Shown: one piece after another, positions 16,589-26,188 of the stretch
How the letters are laid out: each line of letters begins with the position of its first letter
How positions within the stretch are numbered: the stretch's first letter is position 1
Source: Methanolobus tindarius DSM 2278
GTDB taxonomy: Archaea > Halobacteriota > Methanosarcinia > Methanosarcinales > Methanosarcinaceae
Length of the DNA: 64,000 bases
Direction of reading: 5' to 3'
Assembly: GCF_000504205.1 (NCBI RefSeq)
Contig: NZ_AZAJ01000001.1
Location: 1,214,879 to 1,278,878 of the forward strand
Program-made: the position numbers and the translations under genes
The notes under the pieces: generated by a model
Told to the model about the DNA's origin: nothing
Databases searched by the model: none
The model's input: only the letters and a program-made list of their open reading frames with translations

Positions 16589-18391
16589 ATGAATACAGAT
16601 GCAGAAATATTTAAACATTTCGGGCTACCGCAGGTTATTCCTGAGTTTCCGTCCCGGTGCATATCTCACGATGATAATCCACTCTTCCAAAACATAATCG
16701 ATTGCCGTCAGCCCGGAAGTGGGAAAACGCAAAACGCAGTTGAATATGTTGCTGCACATCCCGAGATGAAGTTCTTGATAACTGGGAACACTCATTTGCT
16801 GCTTGAGGAAATCAATAGCAGGATAGCGGAAATCAATCCAAATGCCAAAGGCCGAGTCATCAAAGGATTTTCAAAGGCATGCCCAAAATATCAAACACAT
16901 GACGACATTAAAGACGCACACGAGGCAGGAGTGCCCCCAAAGGCTATTTGTATCAGGATGGAATGTCAAAATTCGCCCGGAAGGCCATGTGGATACAGAA
17001 CACAATATGAGGGTCTCTTCGATGAATTTGGCAATCCTCAAATGAATTTATTGATTCCGATTAATTTGATTCCTGCATTTGATTTTTCAGTTTTTGATGC
17101 TATCATAATCGAAGAATCGACAGCTACAAACGGGAAATACGAAAGAGATTATGATTTTGCCTTCATCAAAAAAGAGATGGGAAAGATGCTGTATTCAAAG
17201 GGCTACGGTAGAGATGGTTTTCTGAAAATCGAGGACCATTACAAGTTCATCCGGGCCATCAATGCAAGAGATGCAAAGGCAATCCGAAGCATGGAGCCGA
17301 TGCTTCAGGAAGCCATCGACCAGCACAATATGTACACGGCTGTGAGACATAAGAAGCGGAAACCGAACTCTGACTTCATAGATGATGTTGTCAAAGTTCG
17401 ATTGCAATCCTTGATTATGTGCCTCGAATTCACTGACCGAAGAAAGAAAGCGAGACTTGCAAAGATAGAAGAAGAATTCAGCACAAAGTCATCAGGTGTA
17501 TTGGTAGAGATGAAAAACACCTTTCAAGAGGCTCAGAATCTGACATACGATGATGCAAAACAGCTTTCATACTACCACCTGATACAGATGAAGGAAATCA
17601 CAGCGAACTACAATGATGAACTCGAAAAATACCAATCCACTGTTGATATGTATAAATTGACGAAAATAGACCATTTCCAAGCAACATGGCAAGAAATTAT
17701 CTTTTACAAGCAACTCAGAGCATGCTGCGACATCCGGTACAATAACACTATTTTCCGTGAAAGTATGTTCATGAGACAAATGCGAAACTTCCAAACACTA
17801 TTTCCTGAATACAAGCAGGAATCTATCGTCTACGAATCACACTTTACCAACAAGGAAACTGTCATCAAGGTAGAGAAAACGAATGACGGCTTTTACAAGG
17901 GATTTATACATGAATATTATACTAGGCATAAAGGGCGTCTGCGGAGTTTAATTAGATATTACAAAGGAAAATTAAATCTTAAAGTTTTGATTCTTACGTT
18001 TAAACAACTTGTTGAGAAGTATAACGGCAAACTTTGCGGCGTTGATGCTTACTGGTATCACGCTTTTGGTGGTGTTAATAAATTCAGAGATTACGATGTT
18101 CTCATAGTCTTTGGTACACCTCTTCCCCCTGAAGACTGGTATGAAGAAAAGTGGGAAACCATGTACCCTAATGAAACCATTCCAAAAACAGTTGAATACG
18201 ATAACTCGGACCCGGAATGGTTCTTACCCATGAATGAAAAATTACGAATCTTAGTTGAAGAGCTTTGGTTACCGGAAGTCTACAACTCAATTCATCGGCT
18301 TAGACCCCTTGAACATAATATAAAAATAATATGGTTCGGCAAAAATATCCCTAACGAATTGAAATGTGAATTTACCCTTAAATATAATTAG
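16589..18391 (+). CDS. Helicase-like P-loop protein with four clustered cysteines (probable replication protein)
   Basis: The 600-residue protein has Walker A QPGSGKT (residues 41-47), a four-cysteine cluster (Cys98, Cys121, Cys126, Cys134) between motif I and a Walker B-like IIIEES (about 173-177), and near the C-terminus VLIVFGTPLP and IHRLRP (about 568-573), which resembles helicase motif VI. Four cysteines inserted after Walker A recall the Fe-S domain of XPD/DinG-type helicases, but spacing differs and the assignment is inference. With the integrase and RHH gene it looks like the replication module of an integrated plasmid or virus. Confidence 0.6.
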   Translation: MNTDAEIFKHFGLPQVIPEFPSRCISHDDNPLFQNIIDCRQPGSGKTQNAVEYVAAHPEMKFLITGNTHLLLEEINSRIAEINPNAKGRVIKGFSKACPKYQTHDDIKDAHEAGVPPKAICIRMECQNSPGRPCGYRTQYEGLFDEFGNPQMNLLIPINLIPAFDFSVFDAIIIEESTATNGKYERDYDFAFIKKEMGKMLYSKGYGRDGFLKIEDHYKFIRAINARDAKAIRSMEPMLQEAIDQHNMYTAVRHKKRKPNSDFIDDVVKVRLQSLIMCLEFTDRRKKARLAKIEEEFSTKSSGVLVEMKNTFQEAQNLTYDDAKQLSYYHLIQMKEITANYNDELEKYQSTVDMYKLTKIDHFQATWQEIIFYKQLRACCDIRYNNTIFRESMFMRQMRNFQTLFPEYKQESIVYESHFTNKETVIKVEKTNDGFYKGFIHEYYTRHKGRLRSLIRYYKGKLNLKVLILTFKQLVEKYNGKLCGVDAYWYHAFGGVNKFRDYDVLIVFGTPLPPEDWYEEKWETMYPNETIPKTVEYDNSDPEWFLPMNEKLRILVEELWLPEVYNSIHRLRPLEHNIKIIWFGKNIPNELKCEFTLKYN

Positions 18392-18730
18392 TAAACTTCT
18401 CTGATAATCCAAAAATGATACAAAACCATTATGAAGAAAAATATTTTTAACACAAACAATACCTTCCAAGTGGTTTACAATTAATTATTTAGTACAATCT
18501 CGGGTTTTGAAGGCACTTCCAAGCCTACTGATGTTGAGACCCATATCATGGTAGTCAAAATGGGTCTTTCAATAATCACTATGCTGCGATCACTTTTTGA
18601 CTTCAAAAGTAACTGTATAAAGAAAAAAATAACGCTATCAATAGGTGGTAACGTTTTGTATATAATATATCTTTATTTTGATTCCCCCAAATCCCCCAAA
18701 TGGCACAATTAATTAATGAGATTTATTATC
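18392..18730. other. Intergenic region after the helicase-like gene
   Basis: No convincing gene is seen. A perfect 7-bp inverted repeat GACCCAT...ATGGGTC (18538-18566) with a 15-base spacer is the only clear structure. TATA-like TATATAATATAT lies near 18660. Confidence 0.4.
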
Positions 18731-18859
18731 ATGCCTGAAATGCTAAAAACCCTGCAACCGCTATCTTCTGAGGATGAAAATCCCGACACACAAATAACCT
18801 ATAATCCACCGAAGCACAGTGTTTTTGAGGAGTATGAAGGTAACTTTTGCACCCTCTGA
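18731..18859 (+). CDS. Possible 42-residue protein
   Basis: An ATG at 18731 opens a 42-codon acidic frame (starting MPEMLKTLQPLSSEDENP). There is only a weak GAG upstream, no recognisable family and no size advantage over chance, so this is tentative. It ends just before the 25-bp repeat. Confidence 0.25.
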   Translation: MPEMLKTLQPLSSEDENPDTQITYNPPKHSVFEEYEGNFCTL

Positions 18860-18863
18860 TAAT

Positions 18864-18888
18864 TGTTCAGGATACCGGTTACCTGATT
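18864..18888 (+). repeat. 25-bp direct repeat, first copy
   Basis: Matches 19279-19303 at 24 of 25 positions (core GATACCGGTTACCTGATT). The two copies lie on either side of the gene at 18970-19269. Confidence 0.7.
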
Positions 18889-18969
18889 CTACCAGAAAAT
18901 AACCATATACCAAAAATTATATTTCCCACTGAATATATAATGTGTATATTGTATTTAGATGGTGAAAAA

Positions 18970-19269
18970 ATGATTGATACTCTTCCATGTTTCGTAATAA
19001 AACAATATCTGCATGACAATCAATATCTGCATACTAATCATAATCAATATCTTTTCTGCTTGGCTGAAAGTAAGTCTAGAAATGATGGATACGTAGATGT
19101 AATTGATTTAACTAAACTGCCTCTAAGAAATCATAATCAACTCCACATAATAGAACTCGGTCGAAAGCTGGAAAATCATTTAAATTCATTGAGTAAAGAA
19201 GAAGCTGAAGAACTTATCACAAAAATAAGAAGTCAATACAAGCACAGAAGGTCATTCAGAGCAGTTTAA
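18970..19269 (+). CDS. Hypothetical 99-residue protein flanked by direct repeats
   Basis: An ATG at 18970 with GGTGA five bases upstream and a TATA-like GAATATATAATG near 18930 supports this start; the frame is open back to 18847. The protein has a His/Asn-rich middle (YLHDNQYLHTNHNQYLF) and a helical, charged C-terminus. No family was recognised. Near-identical 25-bp repeats flank it, as for a cassette or a regulated single gene. Confidence 0.5.
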   Translation: MIDTLPCFVIKQYLHDNQYLHTNHNQYLFCLAESKSRNDGYVDVIDLTKLPLRNHNQLHIIELGRKLENHLNSLSKEEAEELITKIRSQYKHRRSFRAV

Positions 19270-19278
19270 ACATGTAAG

Positions 19279-19303
19279 TGTTCATGATACCGGTTACCTG
19301 ATT
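19279..19303 (+). repeat. 25-bp direct repeat, second copy
   Basis: Second copy of the repeat at 18864-18888, one mismatch. It begins 10 bp after the stop of the flanked gene. Confidence 0.7.
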
Positions 19304-19756
19304 TCAACCTTTAATTTACTTATTTTATCAATTTCCGAGCAAGGCCATTTCCGGGCTTGACGTCATAGAGTGGCATAATTACCCTCTTAACCCTGTGAAA
19401 TCTACTCACAGGCCATATTTGACCATGTTTCAGTCGAGTATTGCATGAAAGACCGGCTTAAGGGTTTCAGCCTGAAATACTGCCAAAATCCCACATACTA
19501 TTCTAATTTATCATGCATTTTAATAAATAATTGCATAAATTATACAATTTAATCTATGTAGTTTCCCCGGTGTCAAGATTTTAACATATCTTCGTCTAAC
19601 ACTGCTTTTTTTACTCACGTCCCTTGCGTGTATGGATTTTTCAACGTCATTTTCACGGGCGAATTGATAACAAACCAGATACCATACACTCATTGACGCC
19701 TATGAGCTTGACCGTGCACGAAAATGTTTATAACTACACTTTCCAACGTGCGTATC
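19304..19756. other. Intergenic region with a short hairpin
   Basis: No gene is visible. A perfect 7-bp hairpin CCTGTGA/TCACAGG lies at 19392-19412, and TGACGTCA is present near 19358. A TATA-like TTTATAAC at about 19724 probably drives the next gene. Confidence 0.45.
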
Positions 19757-20305
19757 ATGAAGAAAAATACCTACATTCTAAGGACGCTTGCACAGCATGA
19801 GTCGATGACAGAAGAGCACATTCAAATCAGAATCATGAGAATGTTACAGAATCAGAGTATGAGACATCGAGACCTTGCAACTGAAACAGGCAACAGGAAC
19901 CTGTATTGGCATCTTCAAAGGTTGATGTCATTCGGCTACATCGAACGCAGGAAGCAAGGCAAGATACCATATTACACCATTACTGATGCAGGATATGAAT
20001 GCTTGAATCAGGATGATTTCTCGCAAATAAGGCAAATACAGCCATTCGTGGAGATTGCCACGGCCTTCATGGCAAGGGATGACTATGAACCCATGACCGC
20101 ACGTGAGCTTCATGGAGCATTGCAAGACCCTAGACCGATTGAGCAGTTCAATTCACTGCTTGCACATCTCATTCAGCGAAAGTATGTGAAATCGAACAAA
20201 ATCGGCAGGCTGCTGACTACTTATGAACTCTCTATCTTAGGACGGGAATATGCGTCAAATCCAGCGGCATTCAGACATAAGAAGCTAATGACAAGATTCC
20301 ACTGA
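19757..20305 (+). CDS. Winged-helix DNA-binding protein (two tandem wHTH domains)
   Basis: The first winged helix (about residues 10-80) contains HRDLATETGNRNLYWHLQRL and the wing RKQGKIPYYTITDAGYE. A second, similar unit (about 90-170) contains TARELHGAL and LLAHLIQRKYV. It is therefore likely a transcriptional regulator of the mobile element. The ATG at 19757 is preferred to 19724, because the earlier ATG falls inside the likely TATA box. No ribosome binding site is seen, so translation may start near the mRNA 5' end. Confidence 0.6.
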   Translation: MKKNTYILRTLAQHESMTEEHIQIRIMRMLQNQSMRHRDLATETGNRNLYWHLQRLMSFGYIERRKQGKIPYYTITDAGYECLNQDDFSQIRQIQPFVEIATAFMARDDYEPMTARELHGALQDPRPIEQFNSLLAHLIQRKYVKSNKIGRLLTTYELSILGREYASNPAAFRHKKLMTRFH

Positions 20306-20456
20306 TATCAGGACACCGTAGAATTATTGAAGGATATAAAAAGCTTAAAATCCGTATACCTGATAGCAAATGATTTTGAATTGCAAAAAAATAAGTACTA
20401 TTTGGTCTTATTCAGAATAGAGTCAAAACCAGAGCTTTTTATTGAGAGGTCTTATT

Positions 20457-21329
20457 GTGAAAGTATTCAAGGATGGAACACTAAAATTTGCGATTTTGAA
20501 CTATATACTCAACCATCCTGAATGCACCAGTCAGGATATTGCTCAGCACGTTCAACATGAGAGCATCCAAGTACTCCGGTCTGAAATCTATTATTTGAAA
20601 AGACAATCCTATCTCACAGTGAATGACAGAAAGGAAAGACCTCTAAGATATTCCACCACGAAGTCAGGTCAAAAGGAAGCTCTTCAAGGTCCACATTCGG
20701 TGCAGATTAAGCGTCAAGAACGCCAAGAGCGTGTGCATGCAATGGTTATGTCAATCCTGAATGATGATGAACGTTTTTCGGCTGCTGTTGCGGATTCTGT
20801 CAAGACACAACTCAGAGAGATAGCCACAGGTACAAGAGAAGCTCCAATCATTGAGACCGTGGAAAAGCCTGTGGATGACAGTGCACTCATACAAGAATTG
20901 AACGAAAAAGGCTTGCGTATTCAGGAATTGGAAGCTCAGGTGCAGCATTTGAAATTGCACAAATCAAATGTCCCAACCCGTCCACCACCTGTGGAAAAGT
21001 CGCCTGAAGAGCAGAAAGCAGAGAATGAAAGAAGACAACGCAGGGAGCAATTAGCGATGAGGTATAGAGGAATGTTGCTGGATGCTCCTTTCTTCCACCA
21101 TTGGAAGGACATGTTTCCTTTCAAAATGAAACATATGGAATTGTACAAAACTGGAAGTGTAGAAATCATGTCACCATCAAATCCAGAGCACCGAAGAGGT
21201 CATGCACGCCGTCCATTGTCTCCGGCTGAGGTTATAGGGGCACAATTCCACATCACAAAGATGACGAAAGCGGGGATAGTCATTCAAGGTAAGGGTCTTC
21301 CCGGTGGTCAGGTTTCACTTAGATGGTAG
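20457..21329 (+). CDS. Winged-helix protein with coiled coil
   Basis: A GTG at 20457 preceded by GAGAGGTC gives 290 residues. The N-terminal part (LKFAILNYILNHPECTSQDIAQHV...RSEIYYL) is a winged helix. A central coiled coil (about residues 150-180) and a Pro/Lys-rich linker follow. The basic C-terminal third (HWKDMFPFKMKHMELYKTG) matches no family I know. It is probably a DNA-binding accessory protein of the integrated element. Confidence 0.55.
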   Translation: MKVFKDGTLKFAILNYILNHPECTSQDIAQHVQHESIQVLRSEIYYLKRQSYLTVNDRKERPLRYSTTKSGQKEALQGPHSVQIKRQERQERVHAMVMSILNDDERFSAAVADSVKTQLREIATGTREAPIIETVEKPVDDSALIQELNEKGLRIQELEAQVQHLKLHKSNVPTRPPPVEKSPEEQKAENERRQRREQLAMRYRGMLLDAPFFHHWKDMFPFKMKHMELYKTGSVEIMSPSNPEHRRGHARRPLSPAEVIGAQFHITKMTKAGIVIQGKGLPGGQVSLRW

Positions 21330-21479
21330 CCTTGAATTGGACGAACACTCTTTTCAATATCGTCCTATCAAGTTTCCACAATAATAACGTCTATTATAAA
21401 TCACTATCAAGTAGTTAATTATATATGCAATAATACCATTATATTTCCTATAAAAGAAATTATATGATTGGTGATAAAA

Positions 21480-21767
21480 ATGCCTCGATTGAAAGATGTT
21501 AATAGTGAAAGTACAAAAATCAGAAGAAAGTTTTTAGAATCCCTGTCTAAGGAAGATAAACTAGACGAAGGTATGGTAAGGTCTGAACTTCGTGCTGAGC
21601 ATAAAATAAAGCCAGAAGAAGGCAAAACTCATGTGATGTTTAAAGAAATGGGTGATAATGGCTTGATTATAGAAAAAAATGAAACTGACGGTCAGATAAG
21701 GGCTATTATTACTGAACAAGGTATTGGATACCTAAAGTGCATGAAAGATTTTGGAATTGGAAAATAA
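21480..21767 (+). CDS. Small winged-helix-like protein paired with a nuclease gene
   Basis: The ATG at 21480 follows GGTGAT. The 95-residue basic protein ends in GLIIEKNETDGQIRAIITEQGIGYL, a plausible wing and recognition region of a winged helix. It lies 18 bp upstream of the PD-(D/E)xK nuclease gene on the same strand, so the two are probably one operon in which this protein is the regulator or DNA-targeting partner. No family was recognised. Confidence 0.55.
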   Translation: MPRLKDVNSESTKIRRKFLESLSKEDKLDEGMVRSELRAEHKIKPEEGKTHVMFKEMGDNGLIIEKNETDGQIRAIITEQGIGYLKCMKDFGIGK

Positions 21768-21785
21768 TATAGGAGAGTGAAAAAC

Positions 21786-22505
21786 GTGGCAGAAGCAATG
21801 ACAGTGGAAACGGTAATTCAAGCATACTGGGACCTGAAAGGCTATTGGACAAAGTTAAGAGTTCCTCTTAAACTCGGCGGATGGACTGATATTGATGTTG
21901 TGGCCTACAATCCATTGAAAAAAGAGCTTGTTCTTGCAGAATCAAAGGTTCGAAGTACTAAACATACTGTTAGAGCCTATACCGAAGACTTGAAAGATAG
22001 TGGTGTGAGTTTTCTTGATTTTGATAAAAAGTATGGAAATTCGCATGGTACATCCGGGAAATTATATTATCTGTCTTTTATTGATAACATCAACAATGAG
22101 TTCCTAGACTTACTATTTGAGACCCTGAACTTGCCAAAGGATGATGTGAAAATAATCGTGCATTTTGTGAGCAACTATCATGTTGATGAAGGCTTACTGG
22201 AATCCGCTCAAAATGAAGTAAAGAAGAGAATTGAAAAGCAGATTAGCAGTCCATATTCCGTTGATAATGTAATAATTCAAACTACGTTTGATGTACTATG
22301 TGACGTTATCGCAGAAGAAGAAATGAGTGAGCAAGGAAGAAGGTATGGACATCCTGTACTTGATATTGCACGAGAATTCAATAGGTATATGCATCCCGAT
22401 ATTCACTTAATTGGTTCAAGAGAAGTTGCATACAAAAAGGGATGTAAAGAAGAAATCAAACAGAAACTCAGAGATAAAATCTCAAAATCCTTTGGAATTC
22501 TTTAA
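21786..22505 (+). CDS. PD-(D/E)xK nuclease-like protein
   Basis: The 239-residue protein has a nuclease-type core near its N-terminus: GGWTDIDVVAYNPLKKELVL followed by AESK, giving D...ExK with the expected hydrophobic strands. The helical C-terminal half (including REFNRYMHPD) is not recognised. The start is a GTG at 21786 about ten bases after AGGAG; an ATG at 21798 is possible. Position next to a winged-helix gene and before hsdRMS suggests a defence role. Confidence 0.55.
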   Translation: MAEAMTVETVIQAYWDLKGYWTKLRVPLKLGGWTDIDVVAYNPLKKELVLAESKVRSTKHTVRAYTEDLKDSGVSFLDFDKKYGNSHGTSGKLYYLSFIDNINNEFLDLLFETLNLPKDDVKIIVHFVSNYHVDEGLLESAQNEVKKRIEKQISSPYSVDNVIIQTTFDVLCDVIAEEEMSEQGRRYGHPVLDIAREFNRYMHPDIHLIGSREVAYKKGCKEEIKQKLRDKISKSFGIL

Positions 22506-22536
22506 GGAAAAAGGTATCCAGTTAAGTGAATACCCA

Positions 22537-22938
22537 TCATTTTCTATTTTTAAGCAAAAACTTGAGCAGGTCTGTGCTCATATGGAGTTCACGTTCCATT
22601 TTTGCTCCAATTTCATCGTCAGAAAGGCCATCTTTTCTATACTGGTCAATACTTTCATATACAGTATCAGAAACCTCTGAATAGTCGTTTATGTCCTTTC
22701 TGTGACCCCATACATCGCCTTCGATGAGTGCTATTCCTTTCATATCCAAGAACATCTGAGTGGATTTGGAAATTGTTCTCTTGTAGGAGGTTGGTATATG
22801 AAGAGCTTTTACATTTGGACATTTGGTAACAAGGGTTAAGATATCTGTGTTAGATGGTCTGAATGCGAGATGTACCATCTCTTCATTTGTCCCAAGGCTT
22901 TCTATTTCTTCTTTTGAACTTACAACTCTGATTTTCAT
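22537..22938 (-). CDS. DUF1699 family protein
   Basis: The 133-residue protein starts MKIRVVSSKEEIESLGTNEE and contains HLAFRPSN, IPTSYKRT and IEGDVWGHRKDINDY, segments I associate with the DUF1699 family of Methanosarcinales. Function unknown. It is on the opposite strand to its neighbours, in the middle of the island, and converges with the nuclease gene. It may be a core-type gene carried as cargo. Confidence 0.75.
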   Translation of the reverse strand: MKIRVVSSKEEIESLGTNEEMVHLAFRPSNTDILTLVTKCPNVKALHIPTSYKRTISKSTQMFLDMKGIALIEGDVWGHRKDINDYSEVSDTVYESIDQYRKDGLSDDEIGAKMERELHMSTDLLKFLLKNRK

Positions 22939-23114
22939 GTTTGTACCCCAAATATTTTAATAGCAATGTTCTCTCCAAAAGATTGCACTATATTTAAAAT
23001 TTTGTATATACAGTTAATCGTCTAGTACAATATAATATTAAAAATCCGAATACCGGAGACTGATTGCGAAAATAGGTAGAAATGTATTTAAATGAATTGA
23101 ACTAATTTGGAATT

Positions 23115-23594
23115 ATGACAAATGAAGGAATCCACCAAGACAATTTCCGCCGGGCGGAACAAGAACTCATTGATTTGAAGAAATATTGGCATATGCTCGC
23201 TTGGTGGGAGCGAGATGTGTCATTAGAAGCTGTTTTTGATTATATTTCTGACATCGAAGAGCTTCCTGAGTATGCGGCTAGATGTGCTATAGTGCAGGAG
23301 GTTGCTGAGGAATTGGCATTTCAAAATGAGGCAAATTATCCCTCAGATGAAGAACTTGCAGCAGACAAGAATATGAGCCTCTATTATCTGGGAAAACTCC
23401 GACTTCCTCATGGTCAAGCAGTTAAAATCCTGAAAGCATTCACGCCAGAACAAGTTGAAGCCATTTGTTTTGATGAAGTTGACTATACCGTTGATACCAT
23501 CATTGATGCAATGTTCCGGTCCACTGCTGCGTTTTTCGCTGTGAGAAACTCTATTGGGCATGTAGCTCAGAGTAGCCATGTGGCATACATATAA
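23115..23594 (+). CDS. Hypothetical 159-residue acidic protein
   Basis: The ATG at 23115 follows a TTTAAATGAATTG promoter-like stretch. The protein is strongly acidic and helical (EEVAEELAFQNEANYPSDEELAAD), with Trp-rich YWHMLAWWERDV near residues 24-35. No family was recognised. It stands alone between DUF1699 and the hsd operon. Confidence 0.5.
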   Translation: MTNEGIHQDNFRRAEQELIDLKKYWHMLAWWERDVSLEAVFDYISDIEELPEYAARCAIVQEVAEELAFQNEANYPSDEELAADKNMSLYYLGKLRLPHGQAVKILKAFTPEQVEAICFDEVDYTVDTIIDAMFRSTAAFFAVRNSIGHVAQSSHVAYI

Positions 23595-23721
23595 TGCCTG
23601 TAATTCCCTTGCGTACATGTTTTTTGACTCACTTTGACCAAATACACATTTATGAGTTCTTTGTGACCAAATACCAATCGCTGCCACCGCCCACCGCCCA
23701 AAGGGCTTTCCTTCCACTTCA

Positions 23722-23745
23722 GTGCGTTCATGTCATGAGACGCAC
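23722..23745. repeat. Inverted repeat upstream of hsdR
   Basis: GTGCGTTCATG and CATGAGACGCAC pair over 11 bp around a single T, with one extra base in the right arm. It lies about 130 bp before hsdR, downstream of two copies of TGACCAAATAC (near 23636 and 23666). It could be an operator for the restriction operon. Confidence 0.4.
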
Positions 23746-23875
23746 TTCGTTGCACTCACTACAAATAGAATTTCATTTTATCGAGAGGTAATGTTGATTT
23801 AAACCAACTTAAATCATAAAGTTTATCTGTTTTTCTGGGATATATATAATAAATTTCTGAATGAGGTATCAGTGT

Positions 23876-26161
23876 ATGGATGAGGTTAACAAGCAGGAAC
23901 TCAGCGAGAGAGATATCTGTACAAAGTATATCACACCTGCAATCAAAAAATCAGGTTGGGACATTCATACTCAAATGCGGGAAGAAGTCTACCTCACAGC
24001 AGGTAGAGTCCTTGTTCATGGTCAGAAAGCTACTCGTGGTGAAAGAAAGCGTGCTGACTATGTTCTTTACTATAAACAGAATATTCCAGTAGCCGTTGTT
24101 GAAGCAAAGGACAATAAGCATACTGTTGGTGATGGTATGCAGCAGGCCCTATCATATGCTCAGATGCTCGATGTTCCCTTTGCATTCAGTTCCAATGGTG
24201 ATGCTTTCCTACAGCATGACAAGACAGGATTATATGATGCTGTAGAAAGAGAAATCTCATTAAATGATTTCCCTTCACCTTCTGAACTATGGGAGTACTA
24301 TTGCCGTTGGAAAGGGATTACCGATGAGAACAGCAAGATTGTTACTCAGGATTACTATTCATTCCTAGGCAAAGAACCCAGGTACTACCAAACAATTGCT
24401 ATTAACAGAACCATTGAAGCCATCGCAAAGGGTCAGGACCGTATATTGCTTGTAATGGCGACAGGAACTGGAAAAACATACACAGCATTCCAAATCATAT
24501 GGCGTTTATGGAAATCTCGTACAAAGAAGCGCATATTGTTCCTTGCAGACCGTAATATATTAGTCGACCAGACAAAAAAGAATGACTTCAAGCCGTTTGG
24601 GTCAGCTATGACCAAAGTCAAGGATAGGCAAGTGGACAAGTCATATGAGATATACCTTTCACTATATCAGGCTGTAACTGGTTCTGAAGAAGAGAAAAAT
24701 ATCTATAAACAATTCTCTCCTGATTTTTTTGACCTTGTGATTGTAGATGAATGTCACCGTGGAAGTGCAGATGAAAACTCAGCATGGAGAGATATTCTTG
24801 AATATTTCTCATCTGCGACTCAAATAGGTCTGACTGCTACTCCTAAAGAGACTGAAAACATATCTAATATTCACTATTTTGGAGAACCTATCTATACCTA
24901 TTCACTTAAACAGGGAATTGATGACGGATTCTTGGCACCTTATAGGGTCATCAGGATTGATATTGATAAAGACCTTCAAGGATGGAGACCGGAAAAAGAC
25001 AAGGTCGATAGGTACGGAAGGGTCATTGAAGACAGGATTTATAACCAGAAAGACTACGACAGGTCTATTGTCCTTGATAAGCGTACTCAACTTGTTGCAA
25101 GGGAAGTTACAGAATTTTTGCAATCAACTGACCCATTTTCCAAGACTATTGTGTTTTGTGAAAACATTGACCATGCAGAAAGGATGCGTAAAGAGCTTGT
25201 CAATGCAAACCCGGAACTTGCAAGGGATAGCAAGTACATAATGAGAATAACCGGTGATGAAAAAGAAGGTAAGGCTGAAATTGACAATTTTGCAATGCCT
25301 GAAAGCAAATATCCCGTAATTGCAACTACTTCAAAGTTATTGGGTACTGGTGTTGATATACAGACTTGCAAGTTAATTGTTCTCGACAAACGTATTCAGT
25401 CGATGACCGAATTCAAGCAAATAATAGGACGTGGAACTCGTATTCAGGAAGAATATGATAAACTGTATTTCACTATTATGGACTTCAAAAAAGCAACTGA
25501 GCTTTTTGCGGACCCTGATTTTGACGGCGATGCTGAAGAAGTGTATGTAGGTCCGGGTGTAAAAGCTTTAGCACCTCAAATATTAGGCAACAAGGTAAAA
25601 CCATATATGGTTGATGATGTTGATGCTAAAGTGGTTGCTGTACGCAAGCAGTATTATGGTCCTGATGGCAAACTGATAACCGAGTCGTTAACAGATTACA
25701 CTAAAAGAACCGTTTTAGATGAGTTCTCATCTCTTGATTCTTTCCTGAAATATTGGAGTGAAGCTGACAAAAAGCAAGCCATAATGGAAGAACTTATCGA
25801 AAAAGGACTTTTGTTGGAAGACCTTGCTGAAGAAGTTGGCAAGGAATATGACCCATTTGACTTAATCTGTCACGTGGTATACGACCAGCCACCTTTGAGC
25901 AGACGTGAAAGAGCAAACAAGCTTAAAGGTAGTGGATATTTTGCTAAATACGGGGACAAAGCCCGTGCTGTCCTTGATGCATTGTTACAAAAGTACTCTG
26001 ATGAAGGTCTCGAAAACCTTGAGAGCCTTGATGTTCTCAAAGTTGAACCTCTCAGCAAATATGGCACTCCTATTGAGATTATCAACATGTTCGGGGGTAA
26101 ATCTAATTACCTCGAAGCCATAAGGGCAATGGAATCTCAATTATACATGGCTGAAGCATAA
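23876..26161 (+). CDS. hsdR: Type I restriction enzyme, endonuclease/translocase subunit HsdR
   Basis: The 761-residue protein has an N-terminal PD-(D/E)xK nuclease (RADYVLYY...[10 protein letters not shown], then QQALSYAQ), a SF2 motor with [18 protein letters not shown] and QIIGRGTR, and a C-terminal helical domain. It translocates and cleaves unmodified DNA as part of an R2M2S complex. I start at the ATG at 23876 because GAGGT lies eight bases upstream and TATATATAATAA at 23840-23852 would place the transcript start near 23870; an ATG at 23861 is in frame. First gene of hsdR-hsdM-hsdS. Confidence 0.93.
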   Translation: MDEVNKQELSERDICTKYITPAIKKSGWDIHTQMREEVYLTAGRVLVHGQKATRGERKRADYVLYYKQNIPVAVVEAKDNKHTVGDGMQQALSYAQMLDVPFAFSSNGDAFLQHDKTGLYDAVEREISLNDFPSPSELWEYYCRWKGITDENSKIVTQDYYSFLGKEPRYYQTIAINRTIEAIAKGQDRILLVMATGTGKTYTAFQIIWRLWKSRTKKRILFLADRNILVDQTKKNDFKPFGSAMTKVKDRQVDKSYEIYLSLYQAVTGSEEEKNIYKQFSPDFFDLVIVDECHRGSADENSAWRDILEYFSSATQIGLTATPKETENISNIHYFGEPIYTYSLKQGIDDGFLAPYRVIRIDIDKDLQGWRPEKDKVDRYGRVIEDRIYNQKDYDRSIVLDKRTQLVAREVTEFLQSTDPFSKTIVFCENIDHAERMRKELVNANPELARDSKYIMRITGDEKEGKAEIDNFAMPESKYPVIATTSKLLGTGVDIQTCKLIVLDKRIQSMTEFKQIIGRGTRIQEEYDKLYFTIMDFKKATELFADPDFDGDAEEVYVGPGVKALAPQILGNKVKPYMVDDVDAKVVAVRKQYYGPDGKLITESLTDYTKRTVLDEFSSLDSFLKYWSEADKKQAIMEELIEKGLLLEDLAEEVGKEYDPFDLICHVVYDQPPLSRRERANKLKGSGYFAKYGDKARAVLDALLQKYSDEGLENLESLDVLKVEPLSKYGTPIEIINMFGGKSNYLEAIRAMESQLYMAEA

Positions 26162-26188
26162 TTCAAACATGAAGTGCAGGTTAAAAAA

